Assembly (NCBI RefSeq): GCF_013363755.1
Contig: NZ_CP054841.1
Span: forward strand, 248,001-312,000
Origin: Comamonas antarctica
GTDB lineage: Bacteria; Pseudomonadota; Gammaproteobacteria; Burkholderiales; Burkholderiaceae_C
DNA: 64,000 bases
Reading direction: 5' to 3'
In this document: piece by piece, positions 24,791 through 33,783 of the stretch
How positions within the stretch are numbered: position 1 is the first letter of the stretch
How the letters are laid out: the number at the start of each line of letters is the position of its first letter
Translations under genes and position numbers: made by a program
The notes under the pieces: model-generated
Told to the model about the DNA's origin: nothing
Database searches by the model: none
Seen by the model: only the letters and a program-made list of their open reading frames with translations

Positions 24791-26956
24791 TCAGAAGTCC
24801 ACGGTCGCCGACAGCAGCAGCGTACGCGGCGCGCCCACGGTCATGAAGTTGTCGTTGAAGGCGCCCGCCCAGTACTTGCGGCCAAAGGCGTTTTCCAGGT
24901 TGGCGCGCCAGGTCACGGCGTGGTTGGAGAGGCGTGTGGCATAGCGCACGCCGGCATCGAAACGCGTCCAGGCCGGGGCTTGCAGGGTGTTGCTGGAGTT
25001 GACCTGCTGGGCGCCGGTGTAGACCATGCGGCCCGACAGCGCCAGCCCGGGCACGGCAGGCACGGACCACTGCGCGCCCAGGTTGGCGGTCCAGCGCGGC
25101 ACGCCATAGACATCGTTGCCGTCCTTGAGGCCGCCCTGGGTCTTGGTCTGCTTGGCTTGGGTGTAGGAGATGCCGCCCAGCACGCTCCAAGCCGGCGCCA
25201 GCTGGCCCGACACGGTCCATTCCACGCCGCGGTTGCGCTGCTCGCCGTCTTCGACCAGTGTCGGCAGGCTCGCGCCCGCGCTGGTGACCGAGATCGCCGA
25301 GGGCTTGGTGATCTGGAACAGCGAGAAGGTATGCATCCAGCCCGTGCCCTGCCACTTCACGCCGGTCTCGAGCTGGCGTGTCTTGTAGGGCTTGAGCGTC
25401 TCGCCCGCATTGGCATAGCCCGCGGCGACCGTGGTGCCGGCGCTCAGGCCTTCGATGTAGTTGGCGTAGAGAGCGAGGTTCGGGCTCCAGGGCTTGGCGA
25501 CGATGCCCAGCATGGGCGTGACCGCCTGCTCGTCGTAGCCGGCCATCTTCTGCTGGACCTGCTGCAGGCGCGCGCCGGCCGTCACCGCGAGCGTGTCGCC
25601 CGCAAAACGCAGCGTGTCGGCCAGCGCATAGCTGGTGATGACGTTGTCGCGCTCCTGCTTGTAGGCCGTGGGCTGGTTGGCGATGACGGTGTCCAGCGTC
25701 GGGTGGTAGAGGTCGCTGACATAGCTCGCGGTGGGGATGCCGCCCTTGGCATTGAGCGCGCGGCCGCCTTCCTGGCGCAACTGGTTCATCGACAGCACCA
25801 CCTCATGCGCGACCGCGCCGGTGCGCAGCCGCCCGCGCAGGCCGGCGTCGCCGGTCCAGCTGCGCGTGAAGCCGTATTGCTGGTAGTTCTGCGTGTCGAG
25901 CGTGTGGCCGTCGGTGCGCAGGATGCCGCGTGTGCCGTTGAGCATGCCGGTGTAGGAATGCTCGGCCCAGCCCAGGCTGGCGTAGGCCGTCCAGTCCTCG
26001 GACAGATCCACGCTGCCGCGCAGCAGCGCGCCGTCGCTTTGCTGCTCGGCATTCATGCCGCGGAACTGGTTCAGGTTCGCGGCAGGCGCGGCCACCATGC
26101 GGCCCACGGTGGCAAAACCCACCATCAGCGGGCTGCCGTTGGCGATGTGCGAGCGGTAGCTGTAGGCATCGAGGCCCAGCGACCAGCGGTCGCCCTGGTA
26201 GTCGAGCGCCAGCGCGCCCAGGCGCTTGCGGCGCTTCTGGTCATCGATATCGGTTTCGCCGCTGGCCATGCTGCCGTTCACGCGGATGCCCAGGCGGCGC
26301 TCCGGGCCGAAGCGGCGCGACACGTCGGCCTGCACGCCCAGCTGCGCGTCCGAGGCATACGACGTGATGACCTGGGTGCGGTCATCGGCCGTGGGGCGCT
26401 TGGTGACGACGTTGACCACGCCGCCCACAGCGCCGCCGGGCGTCATGCCATTGAGCAGCGCGCCCGGGCCCTTGAGCACTTCGACGCGCTCGAGCATCTC
26501 GGTAGGAATGTGCGCATCGGGCGCGAGGCCGTACAGGCCGTTGAAGCCGACTTCGGTGGCGTTCACCTCCAGGCCGCGGATGCTGAAGTTCTCGTAGGCG
26601 TGGCCGGTATTGGTCGTGAAGCGCACCGATGGGTCGTTTTCCAGCACCCCGGCGACGGTGGCGCTTTGCTGGTCGGCCATCAGCTGCTGGGTATACGACG
26701 TGATGTTGAACGGAGTATCGAGCGCCTCGCGCTGGCCCAGCAGGCCCAGCCCCGCGCCCTTGGCGACCTGCCCGCCCGGCGCCGGCGCCGGCAGGGCCTG
26801 CGCATCGGGCTGCGCCTGGACCTGGATTTCTTCGAGCGTGGCCTGGGCCAGGGCGCTGGTGGCGCCGAGCCCCAGGACGCCGGCCATGGCCAGCACGTGG
26901 GGAGACAGCAGACCGCGCGGCAGCAGCGGTTGCGAATGACGGAAAGGGAAACGCAT
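24791..26956 (-). CDS. TonB-dependent siderophore receptor
   Basis: ATG 26956 (MRFPFRHSQPLLPRGLLSPH) gives 721 residues with a signal peptide to about residue 37. The plug domain runs from about 70 to 200 (GQREALDTPFNITSYTQQ, SVRFTTNTGHAYENFSIRG, VEVLKGPGALLNGMTPGGAV); the remaining beta-barrel ends in an aromatic residue (ATVDF), as needed for outer-membrane insertion. It imports a ferric siderophore; the linked esterase points to a catecholate such as enterobactin. No biosynthesis or inner-membrane permease genes are in the window, so this looks like a xenosiderophore-uptake unit. Confidence 0.93.
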   Translation of the reverse strand: MRFPFRHSQPLLPRGLLSPHVLAMAGVLGLGATSALAQATLEEIQVQAQPDAQALPAPAPGGQVAKGAGLGLLGQREALDTPFNITSYTQQLMADQQSATVAGVLENDPSVRFTTNTGHAYENFSIRGLEVNATEVGFNGLYGLAPDAHIPTEMLERVEVLKGPGALLNGMTPGGAVGGVVNVVTKRPTADDRTQVITSYASDAQLGVQADVSRRFGPERRLGIRVNGSMASGETDIDDQKRRKRLGALALDYQGDRWSLGLDAYSYRSHIANGSPLMVGFATVGRMVAAPAANLNQFRGMNAEQQSDGALLRGSVDLSEDWTAYASLGWAEHSYTGMLNGTRGILRTDGHTLDTQNYQQYGFTRSWTGDAGLRGRLRTGAVAHEVVLSMNQLRQEGGRALNAKGGIPTASYVSDLYHPTLDTVIANQPTAYKQERDNVITSYALADTLRFAGDTLAVTAGARLQQVQQKMAGYDEQAVTPMLGIVAKPWSPNLALYANYIEGLSAGTTVAAGYANAGETLKPYKTRQLETGVKWQGTGWMHTFSLFQITKPSAISVTSAGASLPTLVEDGEQRNRGVEWTVSGQLAPAWSVLGGISYTQAKQTKTQGGLKDGNDVYGVPRWTANLGAQWSVPAVPGLALSGRMVYTGAQQVNSSNTLQAPAWTRFDAGVRYATRLSNHAVTWRANLENAFGRKYWAGAFNDNFMTVGAPRTLLLSATVDF

Positions 26957-26994
26957 GCAGACGGGACAGCCGGTGGCGGCCGTCAAAATATTAA

Positions 26995-27022
26995 ATGGGA
27001 ATCATTATTATTCCATATTTGC
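26995..27022 (-). promoter_or_regulatory. Fur box and promoter of the siderophore receptor
   Basis: GGAATCATTATTATTCC (26998-27014) is a Fur-type palindrome in an otherwise GC-rich region. Read leftward, TAATAT (near 26989) can serve as -10 element, with the Fur site covering the spacer and -35. The start codon is about 40 bp further. A separate perfect palindrome CAAGGGTTAACCCTTG lies beside it at 27022-27037. Confidence 0.8.
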
Positions 27023-27057
27023 AAGGGTTAACCCTTGAAAGCGGGTCTGCTGCTGCC

Positions 27058-28053
27058 TCAGCCCTTGCCCGCCTCCGGCAGCAACAGGATCTTGCCCACG
27101 TTCCGGCCCGATTCCATGCGCCGGTGTGCCGCGGCCGCATCGGCCAGCGCGTAGGTGCTGTCGATCACCGGACGGATCGTGCCGTCGGCCAGCGCGCCAA
27201 GCCAGCGCTGGGCAAAGCGCTGCACCATGGCCTGCTTGACCTCGGGCGGGCGCGACTTCATCACCGTGCCGAAGATCTGCAGGTGGCGGTACAGCAGCAC
27301 ATCAAGCGGCATGGGCGCGGGCGCCGGGCCGCCCAGCAGGCCCACGACCACCATGCGCCCGCCCACGGCCAGCGAGCGCACATTGCGCTCCAGATAGCTC
27401 GGACCGATGAAATCGATCACCACATCCACGCCCTTGCCCGCGGTCTGCTCGGCCACCACGGCCTGGAAATCCTGGCTGCGGTAGTCGATGCACACATCCG
27501 CGCCGCAGCCGCGCACCGCGTCGTGCTTGTCGGCGCTGGCCGTGGCAAACACGCGTGCGCCCGCGGCATGCGCGAGCTGCACCGCGGCCGAGCCGACGCC
27601 GCCGCCGGCCGCGTGGATCAGCACCGATTCGCCGGGCTGCAGCCGCGCCAGATGGAACATTGCCTCATGGGCGGTGACGAACACCTCGGCAATCGCGCCG
27701 GCCTCGATCAGCGTCAACTGGTCAGGCACCTTCATCGCCATGCGGTGGTCGATGCGCGACAGCTCGGCATACGAGCCGCCGCCGACGATGCCCATCACCC
27801 GGTCGCCGACGGCAAAGCCCTGCACCTGCGCGCCCACGGCCTCGACCGTGCCCGCGATCTCCAGGCCCATCAGCTCCGAATCGCCGAAATTCGCGCGCCC
27901 GAACGCGCCCTTGCGCTGCAGGATGTCGGCGCGATTGACGCCAATGGCCGCATTGCGCACCAGCAGGTCATGCGGGCGCAGCTGCGGCGCCGCGACTTCG
28001 CACGCCACCAGCACCTCGGGGCCGCCGAACTCATCCATGTCGATTGCTTGCAT
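27058..28053 (-). CDS. Quinone oxidoreductase / zeta-crystallin family (MDR)
   Basis: 331 residues with no zinc ligands: MQAIDMDEFGGPEVL, RNAAIGVNRADILQRKG, GLEIAGTVEAVGAQVQGF, VFVTAHEAMFHLA and nucleotide-binding IHAAGGGVGSAAVQLAHAAGA. The AGGGVGS motif is the NADPH-binding loop of the quinone-oxidoreductase group (PIG3-like). It reduces quinones or enone substrates with NADPH in the cytosol. It is divergent from a LysR gene 98 bp away. Confidence 0.9.
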   Translation of the reverse strand: MQAIDMDEFGGPEVLVACEVAAPQLRPHDLLVRNAAIGVNRADILQRKGAFGRANFGDSELMGLEIAGTVEAVGAQVQGFAVGDRVMGIVGGGSYAELSRIDHRMAMKVPDQLTLIEAGAIAEVFVTAHEAMFHLARLQPGESVLIHAAGGGVGSAAVQLAHAAGARVFATASADKHDAVRGCGADVCIDYRSQDFQAVVAEQTAGKGVDVVIDFIGPSYLERNVRSLAVGGRMVVVGLLGGPAPAPMPLDVLLYRHLQIFGTVMKSRPPEVKQAMVQRFAQRWLGALADGTIRPVIDSTYALADAAAAHRRMESGRNVGKILLLPEAGKG

Positions 28054-28121
28054 CGTGTCTTCCTCAAATTGCAGATAGGTGCCGAGCTTAATCGCTGCAA
28101 ACGCAGCAGTTTCGCTCTACA

Positions 28122-28141
28122 GTGATGCAAATCTGCATCAC
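28122..28141. promoter_or_regulatory. Perfect palindrome upstream of the LysR start, likely operator
   Basis: GTGATGCA-AATC-TGCATCAC: 8-bp perfect arms, ending 10 bp before ATG 28152. It also matches the T-N11-A geometry of LysR sites. The position suggests autoregulation, with the divergent quinone oxidoreductase 68 bp away in reach. Confidence 0.65.
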
Positions 28142-28151
28142 CCTCAGCACC

Positions 28152-29027
28152 ATGAACTGGGACGACACGCGCATTTTCCTGGCCCTCACGCGCACGCCTT
28201 CGCTGCGCGCGGCGGCGCGCAGCCTGGGCATCGACCAGGCCACCGTGGGCCGGCGCCTCGCGGCGCTGGAAACCCAGCTCGGCGCCAAGCTGTTCCTGCG
28301 CGCCAGCCAGGGCTATCTGCTCACGGCCGCGGGCGAGGCCGCGCTCGATGCCGCGCAGCGCATGGAGCACGCAGCAATGGAGTTGCGCAGCCGCATCGAG
28401 GGGCATGATGAAACGCCGGGCGGCCTGGTGCGCGTCACCAGCACCGACTCGATCGCCACCGAATTCCTGCTGCCCGCGATCGAGCGCCTGCAGCAGCGCT
28501 GGCCGCAAATCCGCGTCGACCTGGAGGTCTCGACGCAGATGCTGAGCCTGGGGCGCCGGCAGTCGGATATCGCGTTTCGCAACCAGCGCCCCGACTCCCC
28601 CGAGCTGGTGGTGCGCCGCGTGGTGGCCTGGCCCGTGGGCCTGTTTGCCAGCGCCGCCTATGTCCAGCGCTTTGGCACGCCCGTGCCCGACGACGGGCTG
28701 CGCGGCCACCATCTCGTTGCCTACGCGCCGCACCTGGCGCAAAAGTCCTTTGCCACCTTGCTCGACGTGCCCGCGCGCCAGGCGCGCATTGCGCTGGCCG
28801 CGAACTCCAGCCTGCTGGTGCGCAAGGCAGTGGCTGCCGGCATCGGCATCGGCGAGATGCCGGTGCCGCTGGGCGAGCGCGAAGGCCTGCTGCGCCTGTG
28901 GCCGCAGCAGCGCCGCAGCAAAGACTACGAGGTCTGGCAGGTGCTGCATCCCGACCTGCAGCGCACGGCGCGGGTGCGCGTCACGGCCGAGTTCCTGGGC
29001 GCCGCGCTGGCGGCGTCAAGCGCGTGA
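28152..29027 (+). CDS. LysR-type regulator (divergent to quinone oxidoreductase)
   Basis: ATG 28152 (MNWDDTRIFLALTRTPSLRAAA) gives 291 residues; an upstream in-frame GTG would read through the palindromic operator and is not used. The helix-turn-helix is SLGIDQATVGRRLAALE. The effector domain (GGLVRVTSTDSIATEFLLPAIERLQQRWP) belongs to the single-recognition LysR group that regulates a neighbouring oxidoreductase. Likely controls the quinone oxidoreductase. Confidence 0.9.
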   Translation: MNWDDTRIFLALTRTPSLRAAARSLGIDQATVGRRLAALETQLGAKLFLRASQGYLLTAAGEAALDAAQRMEHAAMELRSRIEGHDETPGGLVRVTSTDSIATEFLLPAIERLQQRWPQIRVDLEVSTQMLSLGRRQSDIAFRNQRPDSPELVVRRVVAWPVGLFASAAYVQRFGTPVPDDGLRGHHLVAYAPHLAQKSFATLLDVPARQARIALAANSSLLVRKAVAAGIGIGEMPVPLGEREGLLRLWPQQRRSKDYEVWQVLHPDLQRTARVRVTAEFLGAALAASSA

Positions 29028-29031
29028 GCGT

Positions 29032-29442
29032 TTAGCTGCCAGCGGGCGCCGCGCCGCGGGCCAGCGCATCGGCCGTCGCGTTCTTGTGGCGCGGAATCCA
29101 TTGCACCTGCACCTCGTCGAACTGCGCCAGCAGCGTGCGCGCCTGTGCGTAGACCGCGGCCAGGCGTTCGATGCGCTTGGGCTGGGCCCGCCCGAGCTGC
29201 TCGGCAAGAATGCTGTTGTCGGTGTGCAGCAGCACCTGCTGCGCATGCTGCGCCTGCAGCCACTGCAGCGCGTGGATGGCGGCCAGCGCTTCGGCTTCGT
29301 TGTTGCAGCCGTGCGCGGCCAGCGCCTGGCTGAAGCGGTGCGCGCTGCCGTCGGGCGCATAGGCAATGCCGCCAATCTGCATCCGACCCGGATTGGGAAA
29401 GGCGCTGCCGTCGATATAGACCGTCCATTGCTGCGAATCCAT
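29032..29442 (-). CDS. RNase HI-like protein, 136 aa
   Basis: The RNase H catalytic set is complete: YIDGSAFPNPG (Asp11), GCNNEAEALAAIHAL (Glu49), LLHTDNSILAEQL (Asp75) and RHKNATADALAR (His119, Asp125). It lacks the basic protrusion typical of E. coli RNase HI, so it resembles the shorter, plant-type or archaeal-type RNase H-like proteins. Expected to cut RNA in RNA-DNA hybrids; it may be a second RNase H besides a housekeeping copy elsewhere. It is convergent with the LysR gene. Confidence 0.85.
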   Translation of the reverse strand: MDSQQWTVYIDGSAFPNPGRMQIGGIAYAPDGSAHRFSQALAAHGCNNEAEALAAIHALQWLQAQHAQQVLLHTDNSILAEQLGRAQPKRIERLAAVYAQARTLLAQFDEVQVQWIPRHKNATADALARGAAPAGS

Positions 29443-29576
29443 GCGGCCAGCTTACACGCGAATGCCAGGCTGCATGGCGCGGCAAAGCCGCCATGCGGAT
29501 GACCGCTGTTTTCCTACAGCCTCGCCCCCCGGGCCGCCACTACAGTGGTTCTTTGACTTGACAAGGACCCCTGGCC

Positions 29577-30569
29577 ATGAAGAAAACCGACAAGAAACCC
29601 ACTGCCGCCGTCGAGAAAACCGTGGCCAAGCAAAAGGACATCCAGGCCAAGCAGGATGCTGCGGACAAGAAGCCGAAGAAAGCCAAGTCCGCCGCGGCCG
29701 CTCCCGGCCCACACCGCGCCGAGCCCACCGCGCCCATGAGCCGCCAGCATCTGGAAAAGCCCGGCAAGGAAGGCCAGATGCAGCAGCCGCCGCGCTACGA
29801 GGCTCCCGGTTACCAGGGCAGCGGCAAGCTCAAGGGCATGAATGCGCTGATCACCGGCGGCGACTCGGGCATCGGCCGCGCGGTGGCGGTGCTGTTCGCG
29901 CGCGAAGGCGCGAATGTCGCGATTGCCTATCTCAGCGAGCATGAAGACGCGCAAAAGACCTGCGCGCTGATCGAGGCCGAAGGCGCGAAGAGTTTCGCCA
30001 TCTCCGGTGACGTCAAGGACGCGCAGTTCTGCCGGCAGGCGGTGCAGCAGGTGGTCGAGCAGTTCGGCGGCCTGAACATACTGGTCAACAATGCCGCCTT
30101 CCAGGAGCATGCCGAGTCGCTCGAAGACCTGACCGAAGAACGCATCGACGAGACCTTCCGCACCAATATCTTTGGCTACATGCTGATGGCCAAGGCCGCG
30201 CTGCCGCACCTGTCGAGCGGCGACTGCATCATCAACACCGGCTCGGTCACCGGCCTGAGCGGCAGCAAGAACCTGCTCGATTACTCGGCCACCAAGGGCG
30301 CGATACATGCCTTCACCAAGGCGCTGGCCTCGAACCTGGTGGACCAGGGCATCCGCGTCAACGCCGTTGCGCCCGGCCCGGTCTGGACCCCGCTCAACCC
30401 GGCCGACAAGAGCGGCGACGAACTCGCGAAGTTCGGCGCCGACACCGACCTGGGCCGCGCCGCCCAGCCCGAGGAACTGTCGCCGGCCTATGTATTCCTG
30501 GCCGCGCCCTGCTGCTCGAGCTACATCACCGGCATCGTGCTGCCGGTCACGGGCAGCGTCGGCGCCTGA
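29577..30569 (+). CDS. SDR-family oxidoreductase with Lys/Ala-rich N-terminal extension (YghA-like)
   Basis: 330 residues. Residues 1-45 are a Lys/Ala-rich low-complexity tail (MKKTDKKPTAAVEKTVAKQK...); from about 55 the YghA/GS39-like SDR pattern starts (QHLEKPGKEGQM, PPRYEAPGYQGSGKLKG), then TGGDSGIGRAVAV, NNAAFQEHAES, YSATKGAIHAFTKALA and PEELSPAYVFLA. This SDR clade is linked with general stress in many bacteria. The tail recalls histone H1-like sequences and could bind nucleic acid, or simply be a disordered linker. Catalysis: NADP(H)-dependent carbonyl reduction of unknown substrate. Confidence 0.87.
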   Translation: MKKTDKKPTAAVEKTVAKQKDIQAKQDAADKKPKKAKSAAAAPGPHRAEPTAPMSRQHLEKPGKEGQMQQPPRYEAPGYQGSGKLKGMNALITGGDSGIGRAVAVLFAREGANVAIAYLSEHEDAQKTCALIEAEGAKSFAISGDVKDAQFCRQAVQQVVEQFGGLNILVNNAAFQEHAESLEDLTEERIDETFRTNIFGYMLMAKAALPHLSSGDCIINTGSVTGLSGSKNLLDYSATKGAIHAFTKALASNLVDQGIRVNAVAPGPVWTPLNPADKSGDELAKFGADTDLGRAAQPEELSPAYVFLAAPCCSSYITGIVLPVTGSVGA

Positions 30570-30597
30570 CGCGCGCCGTGACACTTCCACGCTACAC

Positions 30598-30615
30598 TTA
30601 CCTGTCGAACGGTCA
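30598..30615. promoter_or_regulatory. Shared palindromic operator, site 1 (TetR gene)
   Basis: TTACCTGTCGAACGGTCA, 150 bp upstream of the TetR start at 30765. It matches the 18-bp palindrome TTACCTGCCGAACGGTAA seen before the catabolic genes, suggesting autoregulation by the encoded TetR protein. Confidence 0.65.
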
Positions 30616-30764
30616 GCACAATGGCTTTGGCGGGTAACAACCCTTGTCAAAGCCGGTCGTGCCCGCCACGCTATGGCGGCAGCGGCCGGCGCCCGCAGCC
30701 GGCTTGCAGGTGAAGCGTGGGGGTCACCTATACTTTTCCCTCCAATAAAACCAATGGGAGCACG

Positions 30765-31406
30765 ATGGCTACTCGTCGTCCAAAAGAAGACACAGCCGCA
30801 GCAGTGGAGGAATTCCGCCCGCGCGTCGACAACCGCCCCGAGCAGATCATCGGCATTGCGTGCCGGCTGTTCGCGCGCCGCGGCTACGAGGGCACGTCCC
30901 TGCGCGACATCGCCGAAGAAGCCAAGATCACCAAGGCCGCGCTCTACTACCACTTCCCCAACAAGGAAGCGCTGTTCCACCGCATCGTGCTGGGCTCGCT
31001 GCGCACGCTGATCGACGTGGTGCGCGCCGCCGTCGAGGCCGCGCCCACGCCGCTGGAGAAGGTGCGCCAGTACATGCTGGTGTCGGCCGACTTCATGGAT
31101 GCCGACCGCGACTCCTGGATGGCCGGCTCGAACGCGTTCTGGATGGGCGCCGAAAGCGAGCAGCGCACGCTGACCATCGCACTGCGCAATGAGTACGAGA
31201 CCCTGCTGCGCACCTGCATCGAGGAAGCGATTGCTGCGGGTGAATTCAAGCCGCACAACGTCGCGCTGACCGGGCGCTTCCTGCTCTCGTCGCTCAACCA
31301 GATGACGCGCTGGCACAACCCCAAGGGCAAGCTGTCGACGCGCGAGGTCATCGAGGAATATCTGGATATGGCGCTCAATGGCTTGAAGGCCACAGAGCGC
31401 AGTTAA
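30765..31406 (+). CDS. TetR-family regulator, candidate master repressor of the catabolic cluster
   Basis: ATG 30765 (MATRRPKEDTAAAVEEF) follows GGGAGCACG. The 213-residue protein has the TetR helix-turn-helix LFARRGYEGTSLRDIAEEAKITKAALYYHFPNKEALF (residues about 37-72) and a ligand-binding domain with FMDADRDSWMAGSNAFWMGAE. Its upstream region carries one copy of the palindrome that also precedes the Bug operon, the ligase/ABC operon, the enoyl-CoA hydratase and the porin. I infer that it represses these units until a CoA ester or other pathway compound binds it. The next genes to the right are unrelated in function. Confidence 0.88.
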   Translation: MATRRPKEDTAAAVEEFRPRVDNRPEQIIGIACRLFARRGYEGTSLRDIAEEAKITKAALYYHFPNKEALFHRIVLGSLRTLIDVVRAAVEAAPTPLEKVRQYMLVSADFMDADRDSWMAGSNAFWMGAESEQRTLTIALRNEYETLLRTCIEEAIAAGEFKPHNVALTGRFLLSSLNQMTRWHNPKGKLSTREVIEEYLDMALNGLKATERS

Positions 31407-31666
31407 GCGTCGGCGGGGCCGCTCGCGCCATGCGGCCAGCCACCAGCGGGGACGCTTCCGTATGCTGCTTTCCTTGAAGTTCTTCGCCAAAGGGGATGGG
31501 TGCGCGCACGCCCCTGCGGGCGCAGCGACCTGCGCCGAGCCCCGCTGCGACGAGGCGTCGAAGAATTCTGCCTTGCCTGAAGCCAAATAGCGGTCCATCC
31601 CTCTGCGAGCAGTGGGGGCCGTACACCCGCTGCACAGGCGCTCGAGCCCTCATTGAAACTTCATCC

Positions 31667-32994
31667 CTACCCGGCCACTGCCACCTGGTTGCGGCCGGAG
31701 CGCTTGGCGTCGTACAGGGCGCGGTCGGCCATGTCGACCAGCGTGGCGCAGGCGTAGTCGGGCGCGCAGTGGATGGCGCTGGCAATGCCGATGCTCACGG
31801 TGATGCGCACCGCGCCGGTATGCTCGTTGCCCAGCGCCATGGCCGCCACCTGCTGGCGCAGGAACTCCGCGAGCCTGGCGGCGCTCGCGGCATCGGTTTC
31901 GGGCAGCAGGATGGCGAATTCCTCGCCGCCATAGCGCGCCACCAGGCTGCCGGGGCGCTGCACCACATGCGTCAGCACCGTGGCAAAGCTCTTGAGCACT
32001 TCATCGCCAAACGGATGGCCAAAGGCATCGTTGACCTGCTTGAAATGGTCGACGTCCAGCATCAGCAGCGCCAGCATGGTCTCGGACTGCCGGTACGCGC
32101 GGCATTGGGCCTCGAGCACCTCGTCGAAGCGCCGGCGGTTGGCCAGGCCGGTCAGGGCATCCTTGCCCGCGAGCGAAGCCAGGTGCCGGGTCATCTTGCG
32201 CAGCTCGTCCTGCTGGCGGCGCGCGGCGGTGACATCGACATGCGAGAAAAAGCTGCTGCCGTTGGCCTGGGTGCCGCGCAGCTCGAGAATGCGCACCCAG
32301 CGGTTGTGCGGCAGCGCCAGCACATAGGGCGCACCGGAAAAACGCTGGCGCTCGGTGAGGATGGCGACGCCGCGCGCATAGTCCGCCGACGGCTCGGCGC
32401 CGCGCCAGGCCTGGGCGTAGATCTCTTCGAAGCGGCACGCACCCAGGCTCTCGATGTCCGGCTGGCCGTACAGCACCAGGAACGCATGGTTGGCCCACAC
32501 CGCCCGGTCCTGGTCATCGACCATCAGAATGCCGTCGGCGAGGCTTTCCAGCGCGCGCGCGCGGTATCGGCCGAAATCCGTGCCGGCAGCTGCACCAGGC
32601 GCGGGTTGATGCGGTCCTGCATGCCCGTCAGCAGCGGCGCGGTCTTGCGCCACAGCCGCACGCGCCCGAGCGGCCCCAGCGATACCGAGGCCGCGCGCAC
32701 GCGGTAGCCATGGTGGTCGAACTCGAAGGCGCGCTGCTGCAAATGGTGGCGCTGAATGCCTTCCTCGATGTAGCGCTCCATCGAGGGCAGCTCCTGCGCG
32801 CTGAGCCGGGCCAGATAGAAGCGCCGCAGGTTCTCGCGGTAGTCCTCGCCCTCGTGCACATGCCCCGCGTGCTCGGGAAAGAACTGCAAGAAGGTCTCGT
32901 TCCAGAGAAGCGTCCTGTGGCGGGCATCGAAGACGCACATTGCCACTTCGAGCTGGTCAAGGGCCAAGGCCACCAAACGCAGGATGGAGATCAA
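31667..32994 (-). pseudogene. PAS-GGDEF diguanylate cyclase, frameshifted in a GC-dinucleotide run
   Basis: Two overlapping frames together make one protein. The first (start 32994, MISILRLVALALDQLEVAMC) encodes a PAS-like domain to about residue 140. The second encodes another PAS segment (ADGILMVDDQDRAVWANHAF) and a GGDEF domain with RYGGEEF and LDVDHFKQVNDAFGH, ending at 31667. The break lies at (GC)6 at 32551-32562: dropping two bases joins ...SADTARA to LESLADGI... smoothly. As given, translation would end before the cyclase domain. The I-site position reads RPGS instead of RxxD, so product inhibition may be weak. Sequencing error or slippage-based switching are both possible. Confidence 0.8.
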
Positions 32995-33071
32995 CGGTAT
33001 TCAGAAAAGATAAGCAACCCGGCGATTATCGGTGAACTTGCCGCGCAGGCGGCCTGGTCCAGCGCTGGCGA

Positions 33072-33725
33072 TCAGCTGCCGAAACCAAAAAACGACGCCG
33101 CCGATTGGGTTTCGGGCAGCACATAGATGACCCCTGCCTGCTTGCCCCACACCGGCGCGATATTGCGGTTGTAGAACGCCCTTGGCACGTTCACGCAGCC
33201 ATAGGAGATGCGGTTGTCGGCGACGGTGGCGCTGGCCAGGCGCTGCAGCCGGCGCTCGGCGGCGTTGCCGGTGCGCACGCGGTGCAGCGATACGGCCACG
33301 TCGTAGTCGATCCAGACGATGTCCTCGCCTTGCAGATTCTGCCCCGGCTCGGAGACAAAACGACCGGCCGGCGTGGTGCGCTCGTGCGGCGCGATGGCGG
33401 ATATCGGCCGCTCGCCGATGCCGGGCACCGAATGGTCGCCGCGCGCCGCGCCCAGCAGCACCGGCGACGAGTCCTGCAGCCGGCCCGCGGCGTCGAACAC
33501 ATGCACGCGCGCGGCGCGCTTGTCGATCAGCAGATACGGCAGGCGCTGGTTGTCTTGCGTGCGGTGGATCCACTGCGCGACCTGCCCGGCTTCGGCACTG
33601 AGTTCCGCCGTGGCCGCGGCGCTGGCCGGCGGCGCCGCATGCAGCCCGGGCGCAGCACCCAGGCACAGCGCCGACGCGCTGGCAACGCGCGCCAGCAGGC
33701 GCGTCAAAGGCAGTGAAAACAGCAT
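33072..33725 (-). CDS. L,D-transpeptidase (YkuD-type), periplasmic
   Basis: 217 residues with a signal peptide (1-30, ending GLHAA). The catalytic domain shows LPYLLIDKRAARVHVFDAAG, the GDHSVPGIG loop, TTPAGRFVSEPG and the active-site segment ISYGCVNVP with Cys177. The usual His/Ser before Gly-Cys is Tyr here. L,D-transpeptidases make 3-3 peptidoglycan cross-links or attach proteins to peptidoglycan; which applies is not clear. It stands alone on the minus strand after the stress-protein gene. Confidence 0.85.
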   Translation of the reverse strand: MLFSLPLTRLLARVASASALCLGAAPGLHAAPPASAAATAELSAEAGQVAQWIHRTQDNQRLPYLLIDKRAARVHVFDAAGRLQDSSPVLLGAARGDHSVPGIGERPISAIAPHERTTPAGRFVSEPGQNLQGEDIVWIDYDVAVSLHRVRTGNAAERRLQRLASATVADNRISYGCVNVPRAFYNRNIAPVWGKQAGVIYVLPETQSAASFFGFGS

Positions 33726-33783
33726 GGCAACAAAACTTCAAAAGCAGGGACTGGGGACGCCAAAAGAAATGGGGACGCCAAAA

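Noticed and set aside
24782..27031. A 749-codon plus-strand frame
   Set aside because: Antisense to the TonB-dependent receptor; composition is that of a mirror frame.
31407..31666. A gene between the TetR gene and the diguanylate cyclase
   Set aside because: Frames here are short, lack ribosome-binding sites and have no recognisable sequence.
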